NCBI RefSeq assembly: GCF_032452875.1
Contig: NC_083880.1
Location: 61,020,829 to 61,084,828 of the forward strand
Direction: 5' to 3'
Source: Bos javanicus
Taxonomy: Eukaryota; Chordata; Mammalia; Artiodactyla; Bovidae
DNA: 64,000 nucleotides
The notes beneath the pieces are model-generated. The model ran no database searches. It was not told the DNA's origin and saw only the letters and a list, made by a program, of their open reading frames with translations. The translations under genes were made by a program, and so were the position numbers. Position 1 is the first letter of the stretch, and every line of letters begins with the position of its first letter. This document shows, piece by piece, positions 44,612-55,908 of the stretch.

Positions 44612-47600
44612 TCAAGTATTAATTAACTGTGGCGATGTATTTGGCTGAAACTTGGGCTTGACACAGCACAGTTTACCACTCAGGCAGAAAACATAGATTT
44701 TTTCATTCCTGGAACATGTGTCACGGCACTTGCCATGAAGATTCCAGCATTTTTCAGTGCTGCCTGATACAAAGAGAAAAAAAGAAGGAAGCCAGGATCA
44801 GTACTATGGGGAAATAAATCCTGGCTTGAAAGGACAGACAGCCAGGCAGGAAAAGGAGGACCATTGAAAATGGGGGCATCACCTCCAGATTTACAGTGGT
44901 GTTACAGTCTCACACTCTTTCTGGACACCCCATTCCAATCCCAGCCCACCCCTAATGGTCCTTCTCTTAGAGTCAGTGGGTTATAATGATTAGGAGCATG
45001 GACTCTTGGAACTCATACAGCTAGATTTGAAATTTGTCTACAACACAAGCCAACTGGAAGACCTCAAGCAGGTTATTTCATTTCTCAGATCATCCATTTC
45101 CTCTTTTCTAAAACGGAGATATAGCACTTGCCTTGTCAGAGAAGGCAATGGCACCCCACTCCAGTACTCTTGCCTGGAAAATCCCATGGACGGAGGAGCC
45201 TGGTGGGCTGCAGTCCATGGGGTCGCTAAAAGTCAGACACAACTGAGCGACTTCACTTTCACTTTTCACTTTCATGCATTGGAGAAGGCAATGGCAACCC
45301 ACTCCAGTGTTCTTGCCTGGAGAATTCCAGGGACGGGGGAGCCTGGTGGGCTGCCGTCTACGGGGTCGCACAGAGTCGGGCACGACTGAAGCGACTTAGC
45401 AGCAGCAGCACTTGTCTCAAGCTATTGTTGGGATTAAGTGAAATAGTGCATAAAAACACAAGCATTAAATAAATTTAGATATAACATTACAGAAAACCTC
45501 AGAAAGAGTCACATGTTTTAAAAATTATTTTATAAGTAAAGATTAAACTAGAAGGAACATATGATCAAAAAATGCAAAAGATAATGGCTTAAAATAAATA
45601 CAGGATGATAAAAAGGATTTCTTAATCAAAAAGAAAGAGATAAAAAGGAATAAATGAATGAAAAAAATAAAAAAATAAATAAATGAGTATCATAAATATT
45701 CATGACAAACAGAAAAATTTCAACATACAAATAATAGAAACTACCAAAGAAGAAAACAAAATCAAGGGAATGGAAAAAATACTACAAACTAGGTTCAATA
45801 AATGTTCCTAAACAGAAGATTTGAAAGCATGTCCTGCAAAAGTATACAGCATACCTGAAAATATTGACCCAAGACAAGATACATTCTCCTAAAATTCCTG
45901 GACAAAAGGAAACAAAGCTTTGGGCATTTAGGCCCCTAAAATATAAGATGACATAAAGGGAAAAAAAATTAAACTGTACTTGGATTTTTGAGAGCAATGC
46001 TTTATCCCAGAAAAAAATGGTGTCATTATTTTCAAGATATTCAAGAAAAGAAAAGTGTTATAATCAAAAAACTAACTTCTAAAAACAAAGGACAAAAACA
46101 AACTGGTATCAACATACTGAAATGTGTAGTGGATATATGTTCTGACAACACAGAGACATTACAATTCAAAAATGGGAGAATACTGGTGACGGTCTATGCA
46201 CAGATTTTTACTAGTTTGAGTAATCACATTATTCTGGTACTGTTGATTTTGTTATACAGTATACTTAAACTATTGTATATGTGACGAGGGAGACATCAAA
46301 TGAGTAATTATGGAATATTCTAACTCTATTATCCTCTGTGATCTTGAAAACCAAGATTCTCAACACAAGGAAAAAATACTGGTTTCAACAGAAATGAATG
46401 GAAAAAGAAATGTGATCTATACAAAAAATGGAATAGTACTCAGCCATTGAAAGAGTGAAATTTTGCCATTTGCAACAACATGGAATGACTTGGATGGTAA
46501 TTTGCCAAGTAAAATAATAAACCTAAAAAATAAAACAAACCAGTGAATATGACAACAACAACAAAAAAAAAACAGATTTACATACAGAGAATCAACTACC
46601 ACTGGGAAGGGGGACCAGGGAAGGCAAGATAGACGTAGGTGATTAAGAGACACAAACTACTATATATAAAAAAATAAGCTGCAAGGTTACAGTGTATACC
46701 ACAGGGAATATGGTCAATATTTTACAACAACTTTAAAAGGAATATAACCTTTAAAGACTGTGAATCACTATGTCATACACCTGAAACTTATATAATATTA
46801 TACATCAACTATACTTCAATTTTTAAAAATACGATGTGGTATAGAAATTGTTCTGAATTTGTGTTCTCTATTTGAATTGGAAGTACCAGTATAAACCCAC
46901 AAGTATTTTATTTTTGAAGTATGTGGACAGATGGATGGATAGAAATTTTTCCAATTCTAATGTATGAAAAAACGGTAAGAAATGTTGACCAATAAAAATT
47001 AGTATTCTTAGGACTCATATTATAGTCTAAAAATATCATTTCCCACTAAAATAAAAGAAACCAATACCTGGGCAATGTGACTTTACCAGTTTTAGTTAAG
47101 AAATTGTAAGATGAGCCTAAAAGTATTCTATCATACCCAGAGCTAAATGGAAGAAATTCCCACGGGTCAAGAATAGAAAACTTTGTGCCTCAATAGAAAT
47201 AATTGCAATAGATTGGAACTGTGGCTTAGAACCATGAGTCCAAAATAATAATATTTAGGAGAAACAAACTGTTTGTTTGAATGTTCTTCCCAGCATATCT
47301 GCATGGCTCACCCCCTCACTTCCTTCATGTCTTTGTTCTAATTTGTTTCAGTGGGGCATTCCCTTACATCCCTTCTTAAATTCTACATCTCCCTCCTCTG
47401 ATGCTTGCTGTCCATTTTCTTGCTTACTCTGTTTATTGCCTCCGCACAGAGAATGTAAGCTCCAAGAGGACGGGGATTTTGGATGGGTGGTTGGTTGGTG
47501 GGTGGGTTCACTGCTCTATCTCCAGCGCTTACCACATTGCCTGACACATGGAGTGAATTCTACAATATTTATTGAATAAGTGAATTCTTTAACTAAGTAA

Positions 47601-49128
47601 TGGCATAGCTACTGGCCCCTAAATCCAGCTGCCATCAAGGGAAGTAGAAAGGGAGAGAGGAAAAGGAGAAACACTGCAAGACTAAACATTTACCCAAAGC
47701 AGAGTACATTAATCCAGGAGACTGTTTCAAACCAGAGAAGAAGGATAAAATTGTATGCTGAGTTTACCTACAGCCCCTGGGGCCTTTCTAACCTCCAACT
47801 TTCTCACCAACAGAATGAAAGTTCCTGGGAAAACTCTCATGAGTTATAAAAAGTAGAAAAGATACAATTGCTGCACACTAAAATTTCAGTGTATTCAATG
47901 CTGAACCCTAAACCTAATAATTTTTGTTGCTGTTTCAGTCACTAAGTTGTGTCTGACTCTTTTGGGACCCCATGGACTGCAGCCCGCCAGGCTCTTCTGT
48001 CCATGGGATTTCCCAGACAAGAATATTGGAGTGGGTTGCTATTTCTTTCTCCCCACCAAGGGATTGAACCTGCATCTCCTGCATTGGCAGGTGGGTTCTT
48101 TACCACTGAGCCACCAGGGAAGCTCAGAGTGACTAAATTGGGACTCAGAGAAGCCAAGAGGCTTGTTGGGGTTCACAGAACTAATAAATGATGAAGCCGG
48201 TTCTAACTAACCCAGGATTTGGAGATTCTTCTCCCATCGTCAAGTGATGCTGTTGACTGTGTCTACCATGAGCAGACATGGGTGTGGGTCCACACTGCTC
48301 TCAAGCAATCCCCCCGCATCCCAACACTGTGGAAGGTTAAAGAGATATCTGGAGGGCGGTGAGGGTAGAAACTTAAGTCAATTTAAAAGGAGGGTTTGGG
48401 CAAGTTTGAAGCGACCTTGTCTCTGCTTAAAACCTTTCCATGGCTCCAGTATCGGGGCTGGCACAGACGGGCAACAGTAATCATGAGATTCAACCTCACT
48501 TAAGGCAGGTGTGATTAGTGCAAATCCAAGTGGTTTCAGGGACACCATGAGAAAAGATCACTACTGGCTTCCTTCTTTTCTGCTTCCCATGTCCTTCCCC
48601 ACCACTCCTCACACATCTGACCCCCTGCCCTTGACCCCTGGAACTGACCAAAGAGAAGGGATTTGGGGGCACTGAGGAAAATTCTGGAGGTTACAGTTGC
48701 TGCCTAAGACCTGGCACCTCTCACTGGCAAAGATGATCATTTAAGTGCCAGATCCCTTCTTATGTGGGTTTGAAAAATTAAAAAGCTCCATTGGCTGCAC
48801 AACAAAATTTCAGTGTGTTTAAGGTTGATCCCTCAACTTCATTATTTCAAATGGATAAATAATAAGTACACTGAAATTCAGAGGAGCCAAGTAGCGTGCT
48901 ATTAAATGGTGGGGTGGGGTCTCACTCAGGAACTGGGGGCTTTTTCTTCTTCCCCCAGATTAACGGTGTTTCATGTTTCTGCCTGCCAGCCCATTCTCCC
49001 AAGCCCTGGAGTGTCCAACCAAGATCCACTCTCCACCCCTCCATCTCTCCCCAGAAAAGGCCTAGGTTACCTGGAATGACCTGGGATGAGAGGAGCAGTG
49101 CAGCCAAAGTCAGCAGAAAAGTCTTCAT
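44612..49128 (-). CDS. DEFB122: Beta-defensin 122 (duplicate, unit B)
   Basis: Two coding exons: exon 1 at 49128-49071 and exon 2 at 44763-44612, giving 69 residues. Exon 1 encodes MKTFLLTLAALLLSSQVIP with a GTAACC donor in phase 1. Exon 2 begins GSTEKCWNLHGKCRDTC. An IYVFC segment, the CC pair and VKPKFQP follow, and the tail ends QLINT before TGA. Cysteine spacing is identical to DEFB122A. Signal peptides differ at the last residue only, while about 17 of 50 mature residues differ. Estimated mature charge rises to about +5. The intron is longer than in unit A because of a BovA2 insertion at 45138-45411 and a roughly 300-base segment (47615-47925) missing from A. Human DEFB122 is a pseudogene as I recall, but both ruminant copies look intact. 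Confidence 0.91.
45138..45411 (+). mobile_element. BovA2 SINE dimer private to unit B
   Basis: AGAAGGCAATGGCACCCCAC to a GCAGCAGCAG tail, within the DEFB122 intron MIR. A short GCACTTG repeat flanks it. Unit A lacks it at the matching place (34475). Confidence 0.85.
46380..46830 (+). mobile_element. L1 3' fragment (copy B)
   Basis: Partner of 35150-35640, ending CAACTATACTTCAATTTTTA. Confidence 0.75.
47930..48124 (-). mobile_element. Bov-tA SINE (copy B, DEFB122 intron)
   Basis: TTGCTGTTTCAGTCACTAAG through GCCACCAGGGAAGCTC. Less truncated at its left end than the unit A partner. Confidence 0.82.
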
Positions 49129-49223
49129 GACTTCAGGGAGCCCAGGAGGTAGTCTCAGTTCTGGCAAAGAGACACCAAATGAAGAAGAGCTCTGGACTCT
49201 CTGCTCCTTCTAATCAACTGGAA

Positions 49224-49242
49224 CACGTGTCACAGACACGTG
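49224..49242 (-). promoter_or_regulatory. DEFB122: Paired CACGTG E-boxes upstream of DEFB122
   Basis: Two CACGTG motifs (49224-49229 and 49237-49242) with the same spacing as in the unit A promoter. The surrounding 300 bases differ from unit A by only about 4%. Confidence 0.45.
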
Positions 49243-49659
49243 CTCTCAGCTGCCCACAGGGACAGTTGGCCCTGGAACATCCTGCCTCCCTCAGGCTTCT
49301 CCTTGCTTTCCAATGCCCATGCATCCACCTTCGGACCACACACCCCTCAGCTGATATGCCTCCCTTTATCTACTTCCACCTTTTAAGGGACAGCAGAGGG
49401 AAATCACACAAGCCAGAGGGATTTTTAAAAATAGATCTCAGCCCTTGTTGTAACTCAATCTACAATTTTCCAAGTCTCCATGTTACACATTGAAAATAAT
49501 ATGTAGTCTTTATTAAATTATATAAAGTACCTCATTATCTGTCCTAGAGATCCACTATTATCTTGTTTTAGTGTAAGTTGAGCAAACTCGTTTCTTCAAA
49601 TGTGATTTTCCAGTTTGGTAGTGGAGGAGTAGAGAAGGGAAAGTATTCTTTCAGACTTT

Positions 49660-51920
49660 CACTGAATGAATTTCAGTCTCATCTTTCACCCCCATCAAGA
49701 GGTTCCTCTTCACTTTCTGCCATTAGAGTGGTATCATCTGTATATCTGAGGTTGATATTTCTCCTGACAATCTTTTTTTTTTTAAGTTTTAAAAGCAATC
49801 TTTATTTTGAATTAGTAATGTATATAGAGGGTAGAGAGTTTGAAAAGTATAAAAAGACAAATACACCAAAATGTAAGTCTCCCTTCCACTCCCTTCCCCA
49901 GATACCCATTTCTTTCTGGAAACAGCCATTGTTACAAGTTTACTATGCATGGATCTAAAAATGAAGTAATAATAATAGCCATCATCTGTTGAATATTCAA
50001 CTCTGCACCAAGGTTCCTCACAAAAATCATATGAGACAACGATTATTATTTTCACTTTACAAATTAGAAAACTGAGTCTCCTGACAATCTTGATTCCTGC
50101 TTATGATTCATCCAGCCTGGTGTTTCACATGATGTACTCTACACAGAAATTAAATCAGAGGGTGACAGTATACAGCTGTTGTACTCCCTTCCCAATTCTG
50201 AACCAATTTATGCTTCATGTCCAGTTGTAACTGTTGCTTCTTGACCAGTACACAGGTTTCTCAGGAGACAGATAAGGTGGTCTGGTACTCCCATCTCTTC
50301 GAGAATTTTCCACAGTGTATTGTGATCTACACAGTCAAAGACACAATTGTGGGGTAGTTTCAACATTCTTTGGCATTGTCCTTTGGGACTAGAATGAAAA
50401 CTGACCTTTTCCAGACCTATGGCCACTGCTGAGATTTTCAAATTTGCTGACATACTAGGAACAGTACTTTAAGAACATCATCTTTTAGGATTTTAAATAG
50501 CTCAGCTGGAATTCTGTCAATTCCATTAACTTTGTTCACAGTAATGCTACCCAAAGCCCACTTGACTTCACACTCCAGAACAGAATCTGGCTCTAGGTGA
50601 GTGACCACACCACCATGGTTATCTGAGTCATTAAGTCCTTTCTTGTAGAGTTCTTCTGTGTATTCTTGCAACTTCTTAATCTCTTCTGTTTCTGTTAGGT
50701 CCTTACTGTTTCTGTCCTTTATTGTGCTCATCCTTGCATGAAATGTTCCCTTGATAGCTCCAATTTTCTTGAAGAGATCTTTAGTCTTTCCCATTCTATC
50801 ACTATCCTCTATTTCTTTGCATTGTTCATTTAAGAAGGCCTTCTTATCTCTCCTTGCTATTTTCTGGAACTCGGCATTCAGTTGGGTATACCATTCCCTT
50901 TCTCCCTTACCTTTAGCTTCTCTTCTTTCCTCAGCTATTTGTAAAGCTTCCTCAGACAATCACTTTGTCTTCTTGCATTTCTTTTTCTTTGGGATAGTTT
51001 TGGTCACTGCTTCCTGTACAATGTTACAAATCTACATCCATCGTTCTTCAGGCACCCTGTCTACCAGATCTAATCCCTTGAATCGACTTGTCACCTCTAC
51101 TGTATAAACCTAAGGGATTTGATTTAGGTCATCCCTGAATGGCCTAGTGGTTTTCCCTACTTTCTTCAATTTAAGCCTGAATTTTGCAACAAGGAGTTCA
51201 TGATCTGAGCCACAGTCAGCTTCAGGTCTTATTTTTACTGACTGTATAGAGCTTCTCCATCTTTGGCTGCAAAGTACATAATCAATCTGATTTTGGTATT
51301 GACCATCTGGTAATGTCCATGTGTAGAGTCATCTCTTGGATGGTTGGTAGAGGATGTTTGCTATAACTGTTATGTTTTCTTGACAAAACTCTATTAGTCT
51401 TGGCCCTGTTTCACTTTTCCAAAGCCAAACTTGCCTGTTACTCCCAGTTATCTCTTGACTTCCTACTTTTGAACTCAAATTCCCTATGATGAAAAGGACA
51501 TCTTTTTTGGTGTTAGTTCTAGAAGGTGTTGTAGGACTTCATAGAACTGGTCAACTTCAGCTTCAGCACTAGTGGTTGGGGCATAGACTTGGATCACTGT
51601 GATGTTGAATGTTTTGCCTTGGAAATGAACCAAGATCATTCTGTCATTTTTGAAGTTGCAACCAAGTGCTTGCATTTTAGACTTTTGTTGACTATGAAAG
51701 CTATTCCATTTCTCCTAAGGGATTCTTGCCCACCATAATAGATATAATGGTCATCTGAATTAAATTCACCCATTCCTGTCTCCTTTAGTTCACTGATTAC
51801 TAAACTGTCAATGTTCAGTATTGCCACCTCCTGAAACTCTGACATTCCCGGGTAAGCCCAGTCTTCAAGTGACAGACATGAGCAGAAAACCATAGAGTCT
51901 TTCCAGAAGAAGCCCCAGGC
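49660..51920 (-). mobile_element. BovB LINE, long fragment with endonuclease and RT parts
   Basis: The minus strand reads 5' to 3' from about 51.9 kb. Endonuclease pieces include AILNIDSLVISELKETG, RRNGIAFIVNKS and MILVHFQGKTFNITVIQVYA. The ORF2 linker follows (50959-50438: QLNAEFQKIARRDKKAFLNE), and early RT sequence includes VNGIDRIPAELFKILKDD. Frameshifts separate the pieces and the 3' end is missing. It is the longest BovB copy in the window and abuts duplication unit B. Confidence 0.9.
49773..50076 (-). mobile_element. Retrocopy of an unidentified mRNA 3' end, inserted in BovB
   Basis: A 304-base insertion flanked by the 13-base direct repeat TCTCCTGACAATC (49760-49772 and 50077-50089). 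On the minus strand it ends in AAAATAAAGATTGC followed by a short gap and a poly(A) run, i.e. a polyadenylation signal at the right distance. Its 5' part contains a MIR-like piece. No SINE or LINE body was recognised, so it looks like a 5'-truncated processed copy of a host 3' UTR. Confidence 0.65.
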
Positions 51921-52152
51921 ATTGTTCTTACATGCTTTTTTCTGTACATTTTGGGATTAATTAAATGATTTTTTAATGTCATGATCATTAACAATTAATC
52001 AGAAGTTACTCTGTTTTAAGTATTCTTCTAAGAACTGTATAGATTTTACTCGTCTAATTTTTTTAACAATTCAGTGAGCTATGTAACATTAAGTCTTTTT
52101 ATCCATGAAAACCATAAGTCAGTAGAGGTTAAGTTATTTATACAATTTCAGA

Positions 52153-52214
52153 AAGCTAACAGTTTTGTAAAGTAATTAGCCTTCAATTAAAATAAATAAA
52201 TTAAAAAAAAAAAA
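52153..52214 (+). mobile_element. Minimal L1 3' tail insertion
   Basis: Only the last bases of bovine L1 (TTGTAAAGTAATTAGCCTTC, AATAAATAAATT) plus poly(A). Flanked by GAAAGCTAACAGTTT and GAAAACTAACAATTT. Confidence 0.7.
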
Positions 52215-52239
52215 GAAAACTAACAATTTGAAGGTCAGG

Positions 52240-52492
52240 CTGCTGCTGCTGCTAAGTCACTTCAGTCGTGTCCAACTCTGAGCGACCCCATAGACAGCAG
52301 CCCACCAGGCTCCCCCGTCCCTGGGATTCTCCAGGCAAGAACACTGGAGTGGGTTGACATTTCCTTCTCCAATGCATGAAAATGAAGTTACTCAGTCATG
52401 TCCGACTCTTAGCGACCCCATGGACTGTAGCCCACCAGGCTCCTCCATCCATGGGATTTTCCAGGCAAGAGTACTGGAGTGGGGTCAACCTA
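52240..52492 (-). mobile_element. BovA2 SINE dimer
   Basis: GCTGCTGCTAAGTCACTTCA, then a second monomer starting GAAGTTACTCAGTCATGTCC. Confidence 0.85.
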
Positions 52493-52499
52493 AATCTAT

Positions 52500-53510
52500 C
52501 TGACTTAAAAATTCATGATCCTGGAATAGTATACAGCAGGGGCTTGATAAATTCAATATAAAGTGACATGAGTGACACAAAGGAGCCAATTACAAGAAAA
52601 TTGATAAGAATATTTCAGGTGAAGGGCATAGCAAGTGCAAGCAGATATAGTGTGTTCAATGGAAAGAGTAAAGGCTAGTACGGCTGAAGAATAGGGCATG
52701 AGTGGGAACTGATATGAGATAAAGCCAGAGAGCCACATGGCAACTGGATCAGGTAAGTCAGGGAGAAGAGTCTGAATTTTATCCGAAATTGCAAAGTTAA
52801 CAGAAAATCAGAGTCAGGACTGTATGTTTTTAGCTCTGCTTCCTCCACCCTCCACACCAAAATTCTCTATGTATCCAGGCACTTTAGACAGTAGGGTCTC
52901 TTCTCTCAGGGAGGACAGCATCCAACAGATACATTTCTGCCCCATTCCCTAGCCACCAAATAGAAAACTGCATTTTGCAATTTTTTTTAAATTGTTGAGT
53001 AGAAAAAAAAAAAAAACTGCGTATATTTAATGCATACAATGTGATGAGTTTGAACATAAGCATTTGGTGCTGTTTTTGTAGCCCAAACTAGGATGAAATT
53101 ATATTTTGCAATTCCTTTCCCTGTATGGAATCAAGTTAGGCTTTGCCACAAACTCTTTTCTCTCTTTTCTTTTTCTTTCTTTTCTTTTTTTTTGCATGAT
53201 ATTGGGGAGTTGGAAATGAAGCAGCATCTCTGTGTTCTGAAGGCTGTCACTGGTTAGAGGTGGTAAGGGGTGTCTGCGAGTTTCAGCCTGTCTTCATTGT
53301 TTCCTGCTACACATCAGCTCTCCTTCCCAAATGCCAGCCCTTCTGACCAAACTGACCCAGGTTCAGGCCCAAAACTAAACACCTCTCTATGAACTCAACA
53401 AAGGCCCATATAGTCTCAAAGCTATGGTTTTCCCAGTAGTCGTGTAGAGATGTGAGAGTTGGACCATAAAGAAAGCTGAGCATCAAAGAACTTATGCTTT
53501 TAAATTGTGG
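52500..53510. other. No recognised gene; CT/T-rich tract near 53160
   Basis: Intergenic sequence between DEFB122 and DEFB123 with a T/C-rich run at 53150-53190 and an A run at 53002-53015. Nothing else supported. Confidence 0.4.
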
Positions 53511-53514
53511 TGCT

Positions 53515-53855
53515 GAAGAAAACTCTTGAGAATCCCTGGGATTGCAAGGAGATCAAGACAGTTAATTGTAAAGGAAATCAACTGTGAATATTCACTGGAA
53601 GGGCTGTTGCTGAAGCTCCAATACTTTGGCCACCTGATGCCAAGAGCCAACTCCTTGGAAAAGACCCTGATGCTGGGAAAGATTGAAGGCAAAATGAGAA
53701 GGGGGCAGCAAAGGATGAGACGGTTAGATAGCATCACCAACTCAGTGGACGTAAGTTTGAGCAAACTCAGGGAGATAGTGGAGGACAGAGAAGCCTGGCG
53801 TGCTACAGTCCATGCGGTCACAAAGAGTTGGACAAGACTAAGCAACTGAACAGCA
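53515..53855 (+). mobile_element. BovB LINE 3' end
   Basis: Plus-strand frame 53526-53849 includes KEINCEYSLEGLLLKLQYFG, LEKTLMLGKIEGK and ATVHAVTKSWTRLSN, the C-terminal end of BovB ORF2. Confidence 0.88.
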
Positions 53856-54089
53856 AATGAATTAAAATAGGCAGTGGTTTTGAAGAGCAAGTAACCTTTC
53901 ACAGGCTTCTGCACCAGCTCCTTCAGGACCCCAGAGAGCTCTTTACTTTCCCAGCCCTTCCTACAATTGAATAGTCTCATCCTTGTGGTAATTTCCTTAG
54001 CCCATAATGCTGATAGCAGTACTGCTGCTTCCCTAATTGAGTCTTAACTAACATATGTTTGAAAAAATGAGCTTCCTTAACAGAAATGA

Positions 54090-54310
54090 AGGGATTCCCA
54101 AGTGATTCAGCGATAAAGAATCCGCATGCCAATGCAAGAGACACAGGAGATGCAGGTCCTATCTCTGGGTCAGGAAGATTGCCTGGAGGAGGAAATGGTA
54201 ACCCACTCCAGTATTCTTGCCTGGAGAATCCCATAAACAGAGGAGCCTGGCAGGCTACAGTCCTGGGGGTCACAAAGAGTCAGAAATGACTGAGTATACA
54301 CACGCAACAG
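54090..54310 (+). mobile_element. Bov-tA SINE
   Basis: GGGATTCCCAAGTGATTCAG through CACAAAGAGTCAGAAATGAC. Confidence 0.8.
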
Positions 54311-54513
54311 AAATGAACAGCAATCGTGGATTTCTAGGCCTTAGGCACTGAGTCCTTCCTAGCTACTGTCTTCTCTTCATCTTAAAGGCTTTAGAAAGAG
54401 CTGTTTACACTTACTGATCTCATTGCTTCACTTACCTTTCAGTCTTCAACCTCCTCAATCTGTTTTCTGTCCCTACAAAAATGGTTTTCAACGTTAATAT
54501 GTCTCGTAAGCCA

Positions 54514-54597
54514 TTGTTGTTGTTTAGTCGCTAAGTCATGTCCTACTCTTTACGACCCCATGGACTGTAGCCCACCAGGCTCTTCTGTCCATGGGAT
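54514..54597 (-). mobile_element. BovA 3' fragment
   Basis: TTGTTGTTTAGTCGCTAAGT through GGCTCTTCTGTCCATGGGAT, truncated. Confidence 0.65.
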
Positions 54598-54744
54598 CAT
54601 GCTTTTATACCCTTGACATCTGTGTCAAATAGGGTCCAGTCAAGAAATGGAAGTCACATAGCATACTTAATGTATGGAATCAGTTACATTGCTGTTGGAA
54701 GGCAGAAACAGCAAAAAGAGGACCCTGAGGAAACAGGTATTAAT

Positions 54745-55145
54745 AACCACAGATTTTTCCAGTAGTCATGTACGGATGCAGTGTGGAAGAATTGATGCTT
54801 CCGAACTGTGGTGCTGGAGAAGACTCTTGAGAGATCAAACCAGTCAATCCTAAAGGAAATCAACTCCGAATATTCACTGGAAGGACTGATCCTGAAGCTG
54901 AAGTTCCAATACTCTGACCACCTGATGCAAAGAGCCAACTCACTGGAAAAGACCTTAATCCTGGGGAAAACTGAAAGCAACAGGAGAAGTGGGCAGCAGA
55001 GGATGATATGGTTAGATAGCATCACTGACTGAATGCACATGAATTCCAGCAAACTCCGGGAGATAGTGGAGGACAGCGAAGCCTGGCGTGCTGCAGTCCA
55101 TGGGGTCACAAGAAGTCGGACACGACTGAGTGACTGAACAATAGC
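54745..55145 (+). mobile_element. BovB LINE 3' end
   Basis: Plus-strand frame 54808-55032 reads VLEKTLERSNQSILKEINSE and HLMQRANSLEKTLILGKTES. It ends with GGACACGACTGAGTGACTGA. Confidence 0.88.
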
Positions 55146-55499
55146 AACCAGAGAATGCAGCTACTACCCTTAGGTAGCCGGAACTGAGGGAAGAGAATGG
55201 ATTTTCAAATCCTTAGAGTTCAGAGGAGGGACCTCCCCACTACAATGGCTGGTTCTTGGACCTCTGAGGATGGGTCACAGCCTGGCCCCCAGAAGGCCTG
55301 ACCACATGGGTAGCCCTGAGATGGCAGGGGGTTGAGGCTGCTAATACTTGTGAGAGGGCACAGCCAGACTCCTGCTGGGAGCTGCATCTCTTCCTTCCAT
55401 TCTCCTGCCGATTTTAGCCCCAGTTACAGTATATTTCTCATGTTCAATACCAACAAAAGCCTCTGTACAGACTTCCCTTTGCCTGGAAAGCCACGAGGG

Positions 55500-55850
55500 C
55501 TCATCCACCTGGCGTTTTGGTCTTTGTTTCTCAAAACACGGTTCTCTGCGATCTTCACTACGAAATCTTCCCTGACCTTCTGGGTTCCGCGTGTGTGGCG
55601 CCCCCTGGTGGTCCCTTGATTGGCAGTCGAACCCTATCGCGTGACCTAAATGAGAAAAGCCAGCAGGCCAGCTCAGGGCGTGCGGGGGCCGTGCCCGTGG
55701 GCGGTGGAGGGCACGTGCGAGTGACATCTGTTCCGGTTGGAGCAAAGGAGTGGGAGCCAGAGAGGCCAGAACAATCCATCATTAGCTTTGCCATCGCATC
55801 ACATTGCCGAGCTGCTTTGCCATTGCCGCTTCCCTTGGCCACTTGTAGCC
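55500..55850 (+). promoter_or_regulatory. DEFB123: CpG-rich, TATA-less promoter-like region of DEFB123
   Basis: CpG dinucleotides are dense between about 55500 and 55745, unlike the CpG-poor flanks. The region holds an inverted CCAAT box (ATTGG near 55618), a GC box GGGCGG (55699-55704) and one CACGTG E-box (55712-55717). No TATA box is seen. No repeat was recognised. It is the most island-like stretch in the window. Confidence 0.5.
55597..55613 (-). promoter_or_regulatory. CTCF-like binding motif
   Basis: The minus strand reads GACCACCAGGGGGCGCC, which contains the CTCF core CCACCAGGGGGCGC without a mismatch as I recall the consensus. It lies about 240 bases upstream of the DEFB123 ATG, between minus-strand DEFB122 and plus-strand DEFB123. 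Motif evidence only. Confidence 0.55.
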
Positions 55851-55908
55851 ATGAAGCTCCTCTCGCTGATTCTGGCCGGACTGCTGCTCTTGTCCCAGCT
55901 CACTCCAG
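55851..55908 (+). CDS. DEFB123: Beta-defensin 123, signal-peptide exon (gene runs off the right edge)
   Basis: The exon encodes MKLLSLILAGLLLLSQLTP plus one base of the next codon, ending CCAG before a GTAACC donor, the same architecture as its neighbours. The residues closely follow the human DEFB123 signal peptide (SQLTPG ending), and its plus orientation fits the human order. I searched 55909-64000 for a CW start with defensin cysteine spacing and found none, so exon 2 must lie beyond 64000. A CpG-rich promoter-like region precedes it. Partial gene; only the signal peptide is visible. Confidence 0.8.

Larger units (their letters stand above)
40408..49659. repeat. Segmental duplication unit B (contains DEFB122)
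   Basis: Direct-repeat partner of unit A, about 9.3 kb. The extra length is a 2 kb repeat-rich block at 42265-44265, a BovA2 dimer at 45138-45411 and a segment at 47615-47925. Its right edge abuts an old BovB copy. Confidence 0.85.

Noticed and set aside
50438..51893. Long minus-strand frames that could be host genes
   Set aside because: They encode BovB endonuclease and ORF2 sequence, with frameshifts between the pieces.
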